From Isoetes taiwanensis (Eukaryota; Streptophyta; Lycopodiopsida; Isoetales; Isoetaceae): 64,000 nucleotides of DNA. The notes beneath the pieces were generated by a model, which was not told where the DNA came from, did no database searches, and saw only the letters and a list, made by a program, of their open reading frames with translations. A program made the translations under genes and the position numbers. The stretch covers positions 20,982,833 through 21,046,832 of the forward strand of contig JAJEKV010000010.1 in assembly GCA_021234155.1 (NCBI GenBank), read 5' to 3'. Position 1 is the stretch's first letter. Every line of letters starts with the position of its first letter. Below are positions 1 through 12,190 of the stretch, one piece after another.

Positions 1-148
1 TTGGGTGTGGCCTTGCGTGCAGTTTTTGCTCGTATTGGCAATGTTCGACCTAGGGCTATTACGATAGACCTTGACAATGCAGAACGAGTGGCACTTGATG
101 AGGTCATTGCAGTAGGTCGGGGGGGAGGGGGGGGGGAGGTGGTACGAA
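1..148 (-). pseudogene. 3' part of the gene interrupted by the CACTA element
   Basis: On the minus strand this segment is open throughout. If the transposon and one GAA copy are removed, it continues the frame of the minus-strand gene at 13713-12668 without a stop. The encoded stretch starts T-L-R-T-T-S, then a proline run, then a Ser/Thr/Ala/Arg-rich region. A plus-strand ORF over the same bases looks like a shadow. The 3' end of the gene lies outside the window. Confidence 0.6.
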
Positions 149-189
149 CACTACAAGAGAATGACTGCCAGGCATCAGAATAAGCATCA
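149..189 (+). repeat. CACTA left terminal inverted repeat
   Basis: These 41 bp match the reverse complement of 12627-12667 except at offsets 18, 21 and 24. The first 17 bases are identical, and the inner half runs into the first CATCAG units. Confidence 0.95.
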
Positions 190-620
190 TATAGCCTTCA
201 TAAAACAGAATACTCACATGCTCTATGATCTGATGATTAATCTGATGTATATTTTCTGATGCATAATTATCAGAATAAGCATCAGAACAATTGTCAAAAT
301 AAGCATCAGGTAATCATCAGAGAAATCATCACAGCACACATCAGGAAAATTGTCAGTTGAATCATTAGACTAATTGTTAGACTAAGCATCAGATGGTTAG
401 GAAGATTTATCATCATATTAAGCATCAGGTAAAACATCAAATTGTAGTCAGATTAATCGTCATACTAAGCATCAGGAAAAACATCAGATGGACAGTCAGA
501 GTAATTGTCAAAATAAGCATCAGGAAAATCATCACACTACTTGTCAGTTTAAGCATCAACTATTAGCATCAGATAAATCCTCATGTTGTTGGTCAGGATA
601 GCAGTCACTATATTAATAGT
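170..620. repeat. Left subterminal CATCAG/GTCAG array of the CACTA element
   Basis: There are dozens of short degenerate units built on AAGCATCAG, AATCATCAG and GTCAG, with AT-rich spacers giving a spacing of about 12-18 bp. In characterised CACTA elements such arrays bind the TNPA/TNP1-type protein and control transposition. It is not a CRISPR: units are too short, too degenerate and too closely spaced. Confidence 0.9.
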
Positions 621-867
621 CAAACGAGGAATTAGATTTGTTGTATGTAGATATTGTGGTGAATAGAATCAAATAATAAAATCTATATAATGCAAAATTA
701 AAACCAAGACAATATATATCTCAAAATGCAAAAACATTATTATTGCAAAACGATTGTCATTACATAGAAAAAGAGAGCATGTGTACCCTTACATGCCCTT
801 TTGAAGAGATTTATACTGTGCAATGTTCCTTGTCACAGTTGCATCCATAAAATCAGGACTCAAGTTC

Positions 868-3800
868 CTAATACCCTTGCCCTTGCACTTTTTGTTTTTT
901 TTTCCTTGAAGTGGATGCATTGTCACTCTTTTTAGTGCCTTCCTCCGCGACCTCCTTCCTAATCCCCTTCTCAGCCGACATATCACGAGCCCAATCGGGT
1001 GTACCCTCATGCGCACCCTCCACGTCAATGTTATCTTCATCATAATCAATCTCATTCCCGTCCACCATGGCTGCCCCTCCACCATGAATCTCATCCCTAT
1101 GATGTTCTTCATCTTCCACTCTATCGGCGTCTCCAACTATTTCAATGTCACTGTTACCTCTCTCCTTCTCGGCATGGACATCACATTCCACTATTTCTTC
1201 TTCACCTCGATTTTTGTGCACATCTTTGTTTGCCGCCTAAAAAAAGGGGATGCATACAAGTTAGAAGAAACAATTATAGTTATCATAATATGGACAATTT
1301 CACATATCAAGAAAATGATAAAAAAATGAAGCTTAAAACAACCGTCTTGCAGAAACTACTGAGCTGGACGTTATTGGCTTTATGTATATACATTGCAAAA
1401 GCACAAACAATGAATATCCCATCGAGATTTATCATTTTGCACACATTTGAATTTAGCTTGTGGAAGCTGCAGGCAATAATACGGCTACAGGCAGTATTTG
1501 GATTTCAAGACCCATTATTCCAGCCATACATGCTTAAACACTGGCAAATAGAAACGCATGACTACATCTGTCAATTGTAAGTCCTCATCAACTGGTTTGG
1601 CTTCCTCAAACGGGATGCAAATTTTTTCCACTAATATGCTTCCTCAAACGGGATGCAAATTCTTTCTACTGACATGTAAGGTAAGCCGACTAAGTAGATT
1701 TGACATAAAGGAACTTTTCGTTTTCTTTGAATACAGAAACTGTAAGCTACCTTGTAAAATCAGGTGCACTGATTATTTGCAAAATGGCTCGGCATATATA
1801 GGAAACGTTAGAGATTGAAGCTGGGTTAGGAGCAGGGCACATGAACAAAGAATCTGTCTTGCAACTTAGGTGGAGTGGAATCAGAACAATGCTTTGTCTT
1901 TCTGTGCCCAGCATACTATGAAATAAGAGGAAGGTAACCATTGTCTTTTCAGGGACCCAACCACTTTGAGGCAGCTCATGAACTTTCCAGACCAGAAATG
2001 CCTTGCTTTATATATGCATGAACTCACGAAACTCAGAAGAATGTGCTCAAACAAAAAGAAGCTGATCCAAAATTAAAGCAAACAGTCCCATCGATCCGAG
2101 ACATCGGATCGCCATTCTAGAATGGGACGAGCATGCATGTTTTGCATGCATGCGGGCGGCGCATGCCCATTCTGGTTGGGAGTTCGCTATTTTAGGCGCG
2201 TTTCTGCTTCGACTTCTCATCGGTGCTTCCTCTTCTCTCTCAGCAGTACCTTATTCTCTTTGAATTGTTTCCAGGCAGGGGAGGGGCTTCTTCCTGCCTG
2301 GTTTGGCCAATTTGGCGTTTCTTTCCTGCTGTCCTTTTCGGCCTTTAGCCTTCATCCTGTGACCTTCGTCCTCGATCCTAGTTTGTTAAGGAAGTCCTTT
2401 GGTATTCGGGCGGTTTGTTGGTTTCATGCGAGTCCCATTCTAGAATCCCATCGATCCGAGACATCGGATCGCCATTCTAGAATGGGACGAGCATGCATGT
2501 TTTGCATGCATGCGGTGGCGCATGCCCATTCCGGGTTGGGAGTTCGCTATTTTAGGCGTTTCGCTTTCGACTTCTCATCGGTGCTTCCTCTTCTCTCTCG
2601 GCAGTACCTTATTCTCTTTGAACCCACCCTCCCCCTTCTTTGTTATTGTATTTTTATCGGCGTGGCACGCTACAGAATCACCCCTCCACTCTGGGAGGTT
2701 TGTTTTGTTTTGTTGTTTTGTTGGTGATGTGCAGGCACAGGTTAGCGAGCGGCATCTGTTTCAACTTTTCCATTCGTGGGTTTTGGGAGCGATTTTTATG
2801 CCTTCCGTTTGTCCAAGCCCCTTGCCGAAGGCTTATCACTAGGGTTTTTCCTCGAAAACCCGAAAGGGCGGGGTTTTTTAATCCCGGTGATAAGCTTTCG
2901 GCAGGTACACTAGCCCAGTCTCTATTAGCATTGTATTTTGTTGGGGTCCAAATGATATAATTGGATTTTCCCTTTATTTTTTATGGGTAGTTCGCATGTG
3001 TGCGGCTACCCACTATCCACCATTGTAGAAAATCTGCTGAGATGAACGAGCAAACAGTCCTATGATTTTGGATTCTAGAAAAGGAATTCATAAAACAGTC
3101 CCTAAATTCATAAAGAAATCCTATTTGCATTGATTCACCACTTAAACAAGTAAGGCGAACTTCAAAATTACCTTCTTTTGCCGTTTTCGCTCCTTATTCT
3201 TCCTTGCCCCCTTCTTTCCTAAATGATCTACCGCCTTGAACTACAAACAAAAGCAAGAATGAATATTATCTATCTAAAATTAACCATTTTACTACAACAT
3301 TTTTGAATACTACATAAAACTCCAAACTTACATTTCCGGGAACTTTTCTTTGGGCAATTAAAGTTTCTCGAAAAGCTTTGTATGACCCTTTCTCCACTAT
3401 CAGTCTAATAGTTTTTGCAGAAGGATAACTGCCCCAATCGCGATACTACATAATCACGAGTTAGTCAAATAATTGTTTATGAATTAAAATAGCCTAGACG
3501 TTCTTACATAGTCTGCTTTATGCCAGCATGCTCCCGTCGTCCAAAGCCATGTGTCCCCTTTCTTGCAGCAGCTGCCCTTATCTGTTGATCATGATTTCTT
3601 CCTTTGTTTTCAACAAATCTGTCCCAAACTTCAGGTTTGACATGCAAGGGAGCATCTTGAGCACCACTTCTCGTCAACCAAGCCCTATCGATAATAATGA
3701 ATGATGAAGATTTAAGCCAAGATAATAAAAATAAGATAATAAATATGAAACATATACTTACTTCCAATGATTAAATTTCTGGCCAGCCCTTTTCAGAATG

Positions 3801-4195
3801 TCGCGACCCATCATTCCTTTACCATATCGGCTTTCCATATGTGCAACCAATTGCTTCTTCCTGCTCATGCTCACTTTCTTCCAGTCTCTGTCTATTGCTG
3901 TGCAATAGAACTTTACAGCATTGCCAAGTGCTGTATCCCATTCTTGACCCTTTGCATCTAAATGTAAAGTACCTCCTTTCACGATAGTGACCTACACACA
4001 ATAATGGTTAAAATTATATTAGATTATATTTCTGGAATCTACATAGAGAGACATTATACCTCACGGTTCTTAGTGAGAGCGGAAAACGTAACGTCATAAT
4101 CATCTTCCAATTCCTCGTCCTCCTCCTCATTTATAATATCATCTTCTCCATCATCCACATCAGTAATAGCAGCAGACGCATTGACGGATTTAACT
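868..4195 (-). CDS. TNP1-like accessory gene of the CACTA element
   Basis: Six minus-strand exons with good splice sites can be read: 4195-4060, 3991-3762, 3684-3508, 3445-3332, 3240-3172 and 1236-868. A first exon upstream was not identified. The order is an acidic Asp/Glu region, a segment with D-R-D-W-K-K-V and K-K-Q-L-V-A-H-M-E, then K-P-E-V-W-D-R-F-V-E-N-K, a G-S-Y-K-A-F motif, a K-A-V-D-H-L-G-K-K-G exon, and an acidic tail ending in a Lys-rich nuclear-type signal. The central part fits plant En/Spm 'transposase_24' (PF03004) proteins, which in known elements bind subterminal repeats. One exon join (3508 to 3445) is out of phase as read, so there is an indel or a mis-set boundary. The last intron contains a nested 960-bp insertion. 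Confidence 0.65.
2089..3048. mobile_element. Nested insertion with a 12-bp target duplication
   Basis: The 12-mer AGCAAACAGTCC flanks this segment at 2077-2088 and 3049-3060, the kind of duplication left by LINE/SINE-type insertion. Inside are two tandem copies of one unit (from about 2089 and from about 2445). Each starts with a hairpin (GATCCGA/TCGGATC), a perfect palindrome CCATTCTAGAATGG and GCATGCA/TGCATGC. A stem of about 19 bp with a GGGTTTTT-rich loop lies at 2820-2905. No convincing coding sequence is present. The nature of the element is unknown; it sits in the last intron of the TNP1-like gene. Confidence 0.65.
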
Positions 4196-4255
4196 CTAGA
4201 AACAAGTAATATTAAATTATGCTTAATCTGCAAATTCAAACACACCCTATGCACG

Positions 4256-6104
4256 ACGTAAGCCTACTGCAAAGCTGAATTATCAGTAGCAAATCCCTCA
4301 GGGAATATGCATATAAGCAATGTTCTGCAGCTGCACAATTTAAGTCAAACAAATCAGCTCAAATTGCCACATGGTTTATGCATATGTGATGTCATTAGAG
4401 TGCATTGATTAGGTTCAAATGAATACTTGTAATGTTTTATTATCTGGAGAAGTGGAACCAAATACAGATGACTCAAAGTAGCAAATACTACATATAGATT
4501 ACTGCAAATCAAATTGTCAAGTGCAACTGTTTTTTTGGTGCATGATTCGTTCTAAGGCCTGTTTTTATTACCTGGCATGTACCCCACTAGAATTCCTTTC
4601 TGACTTCCCATAATGTTTTTGCTTAGCAGGAAGCCGAGGCACCACCACATAATGAAGTTATTTCTCACGGGTCTATGAATGAGGGGGCCCATCTCAGTAC
4701 AGGTGGATTAAGAATGGGTGGCAAGGCAAATGATGGTAACGAGAAAGATCATGGGAATAAACTAACTCCTAAGAAAGAAAGATACAACCTCATGAAGGTG
4801 ACCTGCAAATACAACATTCTAGGACATAATCAACCTCAAAGTTTAATATAATTATAATAGACAAAACAGAGAAAAGCTTTGCAGGGATGAGCTCAAAAGC
4901 AGTTTAGCCACTCTAACATTTGGTCCCTTTAAGCATTTGGTCCCTTTCTGTCAGGCTTCTTTTTTTACTTGTTTTTTGTGTCACTGCTAATGTTACTCCC
5001 TTGGGATCAGTGCAGTTCCGTCTTTTTTGTGCATCTTTCTTCTCATTAATCTTCCCTGTTTAGCTCATCCTTGGCGAGTGAAAAATAAAGTTCTTTCTGC
5101 TTTTTTTTATCCTGTTGGTCTCCTGTGCTAAGGGTGCTTCTTCGTCTTTGAGAAAGTCTATGAATGGACAGGGCCACATGTTTCTGGGTGATAATGCCAT
5201 CTTGGGTCTCTAACGAGGCAATGGCATGTCCTGTTATAATGTAATAAGCCGTATGGATACAAGGCAAAAGAAAGAGCTTTACAAAAAGATACCTGCAAGA
5301 ATTAGAAATGGGGCATCTTTATTGACAATACCCTGTACACCTAGTCAGCACTAGTTTAATTAATGGGTCTAGTCAGCATACGTGCCCATCTACTGTCATG
5401 CTTACACATCAGCATTTGCCACTATAACCTGCTGCATACCAAGTTTACTGTGATGTCGGCATGTCTATCATGTCATCTTTTATGCCTTAAATTATTTATG
5501 TTTTGACAGAAGGTGCTACTTTTGAGTATCTAGCTGTGCCTACCACATTAGGAAAGCAGGAACTATTAGCGCCCATCGGCATTAGGCTTAGTATGAGTGG
5601 GAGATATGTTAAGGCATCCATTTCCTTCATTTCTTCTTTCTGATTTTGTGATGCCTATAACAGTCCATCGCATACCTTGCACTTCCATGATTGGACGACT
5701 ACCTTCTACTCCTACCTGCTTTCAATGATTAGATCACAGAAACTTCTAGCTCAGTCCTCTGTTCTCCTTCCTCCGATCGTCAAGAAATGCAGTCTGTGAA
5801 ATGGCGGGCAATTTTCACAAAGAATTTGGAGGTAATCATTGCTTATAACAATAGACGAAAACAAAAGTATACCATTAATGCATGTGTTCGTTCAACAGAT
5901 TTTAAACGAACAGATTTTAGTTCATTAATTAATTAATGTGGTGCAATGGTAGAACCGGAGAATCTATATATGTGTGTTATCATTTTTTCAAGTTTTGTTA
6001 CTAAAATAAATATAAGTTTATGCCATTGGGTTCTATAGCAAATTTTTGCAAAGAGGAGTAAGATACCAATTGAGCATTGCCAGTACCACCTTTATTAAAC
6101 GAGG
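4256..6104. other. Intergenic region between the divergent CACTA genes
   Basis: This AT-rich stretch lies between the minus-strand TNP1-like gene and the plus-strand SET/TNP2 genes. It probably holds both promoters and any unseen 5' exon of the TNP1-like gene. I see no supported ORF; a minus-strand ORF at 5046-5267 has no recognisable motif. Confidence 0.5.
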
Positions 6105-7508
6105 ATGAGCACGTCCGAGCATCCCACTGACTCTGGTTCGTCAAGCAGTCAATCGTCAATTCCATCCATCGAGGAATTTCCAGCAATAAGGTTTGAGCTC
6201 CCTTTCTTTTTTTATTATTTAAACCTCTCTCGTGTTGTGACGTTTCATTTGTTCACCTATTTTTTATCATTGTTTCTAGAAATGAAACTTCTTCGTCATC
6301 TCGTTCAAGCAAAAGTAAGGCAGCTAAAACTTGGTTTCGCGATGATCCATTGGAGCGACTTGCCAAGCAGTACGGTGATTGTTGGTGTAACCGATGCAAA
6401 GGCACTAGCAGAAGAATGTATAGCACCAGACAAGATCACAAAATGAAGTATGGTTGGATGACCAATGCCCCACCTTCGTCTGAGCTTGAATTGAAAGCAC
6501 AAGAAGAAGTAGACGAGGTAAGAATGGGCTTTAAAGAATTATATTATTTGTTTCATACTTTTTCCTAATTTAGGTATTATATAAAACTTGTCATAGTATT
6601 TGGAGATGCTTCACAAGGATTCTGAACATGCCCAGAAAGTAGATAGTCCTACGTCCTCATCTGGATCATCTGGCCCATTACCCCTATATTGTACAAGTTC
6701 CAGTTCCAGTTCCAATTCAAGGGAGACTCAAGAAGTTGAGAGAGGTCGTACAAGGGGAAGTACATTAGCAGCAAAGCTTAAAGCCCGTTTCAATAAAATC
6801 TCATACAATGTTGCTCATACATGTGAAACTGAAACTGACATGGTTGATCAACTTCCTTGTCATCTCAGAACCTCGATTGCTCCATTTATTCGATCAACTC
6901 TAGGTTGTTGGGAAGGGGAACTGCCACCAATGTTGGAAGAGTTTATGTATTGGGGCCATAAGTACATGATAGCACCTTCCATAAAAATACCAGAAGCTGG
7001 AAGGGGTTTGTACATAATGGAACATGTGAATGTCCCATCTGGACATTCGATAGTGTTGATGGTTTATGGTGGTCCCAAGTATCCTTGGGGGCTATGGCAT
7101 AAACTTGCTTCTTTTATGCCCAGTATGTCTACTTATGCTATGGCATTGAATGCAGCATCGTTGAGTGAGCAAAAAAATCATGGAGCACATGCTTCACGTA
7201 GTGCACTTGTATATGTTGATGGTCGGCCAAGTGTCCATGGTAACATTGCAGCACTTATAAACAGCTCTCGAGGCCATCCTGAATTAACAAATGCAGAATT
7301 TGAAGAGACAACAGATTATGAACCACGGTATATGAATGGGTATATTGGACCATATGTGAGGGTTTGTGCCATACGCAGCCTTCATCCTGGAGAGGAACTG
7401 TTTGTAAACTACCCGTTCAGAAGAGGTATCCCAAGGCGAGTAGAACGCCAAAAACGTGGTGAACCTATTGTTGTACCCTATGGAAGGAAACGTCGTATAG
7501 ACACATAG
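6105..7508 (+). CDS. SET-domain protein carried by the CACTA element
   Basis: Three exons join cleanly: 6105-6190 (phase 2), 6280-6517 (phase 0) and 6597-7508, giving 411 residues. The N-terminus is Ser-rich. Exon 2 encodes C-W-C-N-R-C followed by a His 16 residues after the last Cys, resembling the Cys/His N-terminal motif of many TNP2 proteins. Exon 3 has a Ser/Arg linker and then a SET-like domain at about residues 235-382. It shows G-R-G-L-Y at the start, Y-G-G-P in the first strand pair, G-N-I-A-A-L-I-N-S-S where the family has the RxxNHSC-type signature, and G-E-E-L-F-V-N-Y where it has GEEL-x2-DY. SET domains methylate protein lysines. The altered N-S-S and the Asn in the last motif leave activity uncertain. 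There are no pre-SET cysteine clusters. It lies immediately upstream of, and may share its first exons with, the transposase gene. Confidence 0.75.
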
Positions 7509-8185
7509 TCACGTACCATTGTGGTTTCTTTCTCATAAATATGAAATATATATTTTTTTTTTTAAGATTAATTTTTTTAAGTTACTAATGTTAATGACTC
7601 AAGATGGGTTAAATGGCTTATTGTGTCTTATTTATAGGAGATTGAAGTTCATATCAGAATCTTAAATTATAAAACAGAATGCAAAACGCATAAGAAAGCT
7701 TAGATAGACTATGATAGTTATTATGACTAGTGGTTTACAAGACACTAGTGCCTTAAGAGAATGAAGAAGATGTCAAGATTTTACCATGGTAATTGCATTC
7801 GATTATAATGGTTCAGATGATAAACATAGGATATTTGAATGATATGTGAGATTATCTCAATAGACATTGACACTCGAAGTTATTGGCATATGAATTACTT
7901 GTTATGTTTCTTGTAATGCATATAAGACATGCAAGCAATTTGTGACAAAGGTCCATTTACTATACATGAAGTTTTTGTGTGATTTGGAAATAAGGCACGC
8001 TTAGAAAGATGATCTAATGAACATTAATAATCCCTATCTTATGTCATGGTGAATTAAGCTTAAACTAAAGGATAATGATTATTAACATCATATTTTATTG
8101 CATTTGATTGTTAACATAAAAAATTCTTATATTATTTGCAATGCTACGTACAAACACTCATGAATTATCTTGATTTCTTATACAG
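7509..8185 (+). other. Probable intron or spacer between SET exon and TNP2
   Basis: This is AT-rich sequence with no ORF of note, ending in TTATACAG, a good splice acceptor for the first clear TNP2 exon at 8186. The TNP2 frame has no ATG at this exon start, so an upstream exon must be joined here. Confidence 0.5.
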
Positions 8186-11100
8186 TTAAGTGATGATGAA
8201 GACTCCTCCGCACAGAGTGGCTTCCATGCTGAGAGTGGTTTGATGGATGCTATTCAAAATTACTTCCCAACAACTAACTCAGACAATCATGTTGATGACG
8301 ACGAGGAAAGACCTATCACACTCCTTGAGAACGAAGCGGGCAAACCATTGTACCCAAATGTGAAGATATCGCGTCTTGCTGCATGCATACTGATTTTAAA
8401 CTTACGACATAAATCTAGTTGGAGTAACAATAGCGTGGATGAACTTCTCAGGTGTGTTGGCTCAAGATTTCAAGTAATACAAGTAAATTTTTTTTTATAG
8501 TTTTATTTTCAATTTATTATTTTATTTTGGTACCTTTGTTTTTTTTAATTTTTTTCCAGATTGCTAGCTGATTATATACTTCCAAATGATCATTGTCTTC
8601 CAAAATCAAGAAGGGATGTCAAACAACTTTTGCAAGAACTGGGTTTGCAATACAATTGTATTCATGCATGCGTAAATGATTGTGTACTCTTCCGCAATGA
8701 ATATAGTGACAGCAATGTATGTCCCAAGTGCAATGAGCCAAGATATGAAGAAAATGCAAAGTCTAAAGTGCCAAAGAAAGTCTTGCGACACATGCCAATA
8801 ATTCCACGATTGCAAATTATGTTTAAATGTCCTTCCTTAGCACAATTCATGGATTTCCATGCAAAAAATCGAAGCAATGATGGGATCTTGAGGTACCCAA
8901 CTGACGGCGAGGCTTTGAAGCATATAGAAGACAAATGGAAGCACTTCAAGGATGAACCTAGGAATGCTCGTTTGGCTTTGGGCATGGATGGAATATGTCC
9001 ATTTAGCACGTTGTCGTCTACTCACAGTGTTTGGCCTATAGTTGTTATAAACTACAACATACCACCTTGGATGGCAACTAAGGCAGGCCATCTAATGCTA
9101 ACTCTTATCGTTCCAGGTACATAGCTATGATCTTTATGTAAGTTATGGTCTTCTAATTTGTATTGCAATGACATCAAGTGAAGGATATGAATGTGTATCT
9201 AGAACCTCTTGTAGAAGAACTAGACACCTTGTGGAAAGGAATACATATGTATGACATTTCCAGGCAACCACACAATTTCATCTTCCATGGGATACTATGC
9301 TTCACAATTCATGACTATCCCGGACTCGATGTTGCATCAGGTATGATGCTATCATTCATTATTTATTTAATCCTTTTTTTCAAACGTAGTTATAAAAATG
9401 AAATGGTACTTTGAAGGATTGCAAACTAGCGGATCATGTGGATGTCCATCATGTGGCCAAGAGTTAACATCATACAGATCAAAACACCTATCAAAGATGA
9501 TATACACATGCCATAAGAAGTATCTACCAGTAGGTCGTCATCTTCGTAATGGTGATACATCATGTGTGCCTGTGAGAAGAACCCCACATGATTGGTTGAA
9601 AATCTGGAATGATCGTGACCCAAAGAGTTCTGCGCCTCCACCTGGCATGAAGAGATTATCCATATTCTACAACTTGGATGAATTAAAGATTGCACATCTC
9701 TTGGATCCTATGCATATTTTTAAGAATGTCAGCCATTCACTTTGGCGACATCTTACAGGAGATTGGGAGACTCTAAATGCTAGAAATGATCTAAAGGAAC
9801 AAGGCATCAAAAGGGAATTGTGGCCGGTCACAGAAGAAGGTAGAGCTCCTCACTTTCGTCGAGGTCCTTGGGTATTGAAAAGGGATGAACTCAAACAAGT
9901 AAAAGCGTCTATTAAAACTCTACGCACTCCAACTGGGTACGGATCTTCTCTTAGTGGGGATCTTAGAGGCTTAAAGTCACACGATTGGCATAAGTTTCTA
10001 CAGGTACGTATAAATGTAATGAATGAAGAATCATGTTTGTGAGACTAGATACATGAGTTTATATAAGTATGCAACTATCAAGGCTAATTTTATATTCTCT
10101 TAATTCCAGCATATTCTACCATGCGCCTTAGAGAATTGCCTGACACCTTCTATCCGAAAGGTCATCTGTAGACTCGCCAGCTTTTCCAGGTGGATTTCTT
10201 CTAAACAGATCATAGCTGCTGATATCCCAAGCATGGAAATAGAGATTGTAGAGATACTATGCCAATAGAGCATCTATTTCCCACTAGTTTCTTTGATCTT
10301 CAGGTATGTATGCTTGCAGAACTAAATTTCCATTGGCAATCTCTTTTACTGAATGCAATCTTAGGTACATCTATTGGTGCATTTGCCACAAGAAATATTG
10401 CTCGTCGGTCCAAACCCTTCTAGATGGATGTTCTTTTTAGAGAGATATATGAAGGTACTGAAAGGCTTTGTGCGTCAAATGGCAAGGCCCGAGGGATGTA
10501 TAGCAGAAGGACATCTTATTCAAGAGACACTATTTTTCTTGACAGACGCCACCACATCTATAGATCCAAATGCACCAAAGATTTGGAAGAGGGACTCCCC
10601 TAATTGGTTAGAAGGTGAAGTCTTGCAAGGTTTGGGTAAGCAACGAAGGTTAAGCGAAGAGATGTTTGAAGGCATAAATAAATACGTCTTAAACAATGCA
10701 GACGGCCTCATTAGATGGGTGGAATCGTATAAACTTGAGAAGGCACAAAGAGATAGTGACAGGAACACATATGCTATAAAAAATCGTCGAGGACGGCATA
10801 GAAGAGTGCAATACCCTCCAGAACTAAGGCCCCTACCTGATACACTGCCCCATTGGTGGTTGTCATCAAAGCTTATGGAAGCTAGAGACAATGGAGAAAA
10901 GATTCAGGAGGATGATCTCAACATCGCACTCGGTTGTGATAGATCGATAAGTCTCTACATGTTATTGTTTTCAACCATTTTTGCAGCCAATCTTATAAGT
11001 GCCGCATTTTAATATTATTTATCTATTTGCAGGCTAGGTTTCATAATTCGATGTGGGCATATGGCCAGCATTTTCGAATTGATGGCATTGACAAAGCCCG

Positions 11101-11749
11101 GGTCACTTTTGATTCTGGAATAATTGCCTCGTTTAACCAAAAGAGTCAATCAAGTGCTAGGGATAATAATCCTGTTGATGGAGAGCTTGAATATGTTGGG
11201 GTTATTACTGATATTATTGACGTTGATTTTCGTTCGTTTCGACAGACTATATTAAAAGCCAAATGGTTGAAACCTCTATATCGTGGAAGAAACCAAACAA
11301 TGCGACGACATCCATCCGGTTTTTTTGAAGTCGATTCAACACAAGTCTTAGTAGATGTAAGTGAACCATTCGTATATCCACATCAAGTTCAACAAGTGTT
11401 TTTCCATGTCAACCCTCAAAACAGTGCATGGTGGATTGTAATCCCTACGGAACCAACATCCCGTCGACATATTTCCAACACAATCCTTGAGGACAGAGGG
11501 GAGGACCAAGAGGAAGAGGTACAGCATGAGCAAGACTTAGAATTTGTAGAGCCACGGAATATAGAAGATTATGAAGGAACAAGCAATGAAGAATTGAGAT
11601 CACCGATGCACTCCCCTATGGTGGAGGAAGATTATATTGATGAAGAGGAAGACAGTGAGCTTCAAATGCCAAATATGCGACGAAGGTTGCTTTTACAACT
11701 AGATGATGATGAATGGGAGGACATTCAACATGATTTATTGGATGAATAA
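8186..11749 (+). CDS. TNP2-like CACTA transposase
   Basis: Exons read as 8186-8451, 8560-9116, 9179-9340, 9417-10003, 10110-10303, 10365 to about 10950, and 11033-11749; the donor of the sixth could not be fixed. The Transposase_21 (PF02992) core shows L-A-L-G-M-D-G-I-C-P-F, then H-D-Y-P-G-L-D, then L-L-D-P-M-H-I-F-K-N-V, matching the acidic motifs of TNP2. A C-G-C-P-S-C-G pair lies between the last two. A DUF4218-like region follows (R-L-A-S-F-S-R-W through A-R-P-E-G-C-I-A-E-G-H). A DUF4216-like segment near the C-terminus has Y-V-G-V-I-T-D-I-I-D-V-D-F, and the tail is acidic. The protein cuts and pastes the element via its terminal repeats. One base is missing in exon 5 near 10265, creating TAG at 10266-10268; otherwise it is intact. 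Confidence 0.93.
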
Positions 11750-12190
11750 ATAGGAGATTGTATTTATATTATATTGAGTTTAAATACATTTATAACAAAG
11801 CATTTCTTTTGGAAAAAACCACTCTCCCTCCCCCCTCGTCCCGGTGACCAATTACCAAATGGTCTTCTTCTTGTCATATTTTATCTATTTGCTAAAGTTA
11901 TAAAGAATAAATAGTAGCAAAAACTACAACTAATCAAATAAATCTATAGCCAACCCCCTTTTATTTTCTTTTTACAATTAGCATTATTCTCTTTATTCTC
12001 CAAACATGACATAGAGTTATTTCATGCAATTATATAATATGATCTAATGCACTAATCAAGGGCAACGAAACAAAAATGACTCCATTCTAGTCACAAGTTC
12101 TTCTATGAAACCTAAACTTGCAAAAGACTTTTGGGATCAAGTTATGGAGATGGTTATTGGAAGAACTATGCAATAAGCAACTAATGAAAT
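11750..12190 (+). other. 3' region of TNP2, AT-rich
   Basis: This holds the presumed 3' UTR and spacer before the right subterminal array. A short C-rich run lies near 11825-11845. No gene is seen. Confidence 0.5.

Noticed and set aside
1-183. Plus-strand ORF over the window start
   Set aside because: It runs into the CACTA terminus and its glycine run is a G-tract. The minus strand is open here and joins the gene at 12668-13713 in frame, so the plus ORF is a shadow.
170-620. CRISPR-like array of CATCAG/GTCAG repeats
   Set aside because: Units are very short and degenerate, there are no unique spacers of constant length, and a matching array sits at the other end of a CACTA element.
2122-2727. 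201-residue plus-strand ORF
   Set aside because: It reads through two tandem copies of a hairpin-rich non-coding unit; the protein repeats itself and has no domain.
8606-9091. Minus-strand ORFs across the transposase
   Set aside because: Antisense shadows of the TNP2 exon with no motif of their own.
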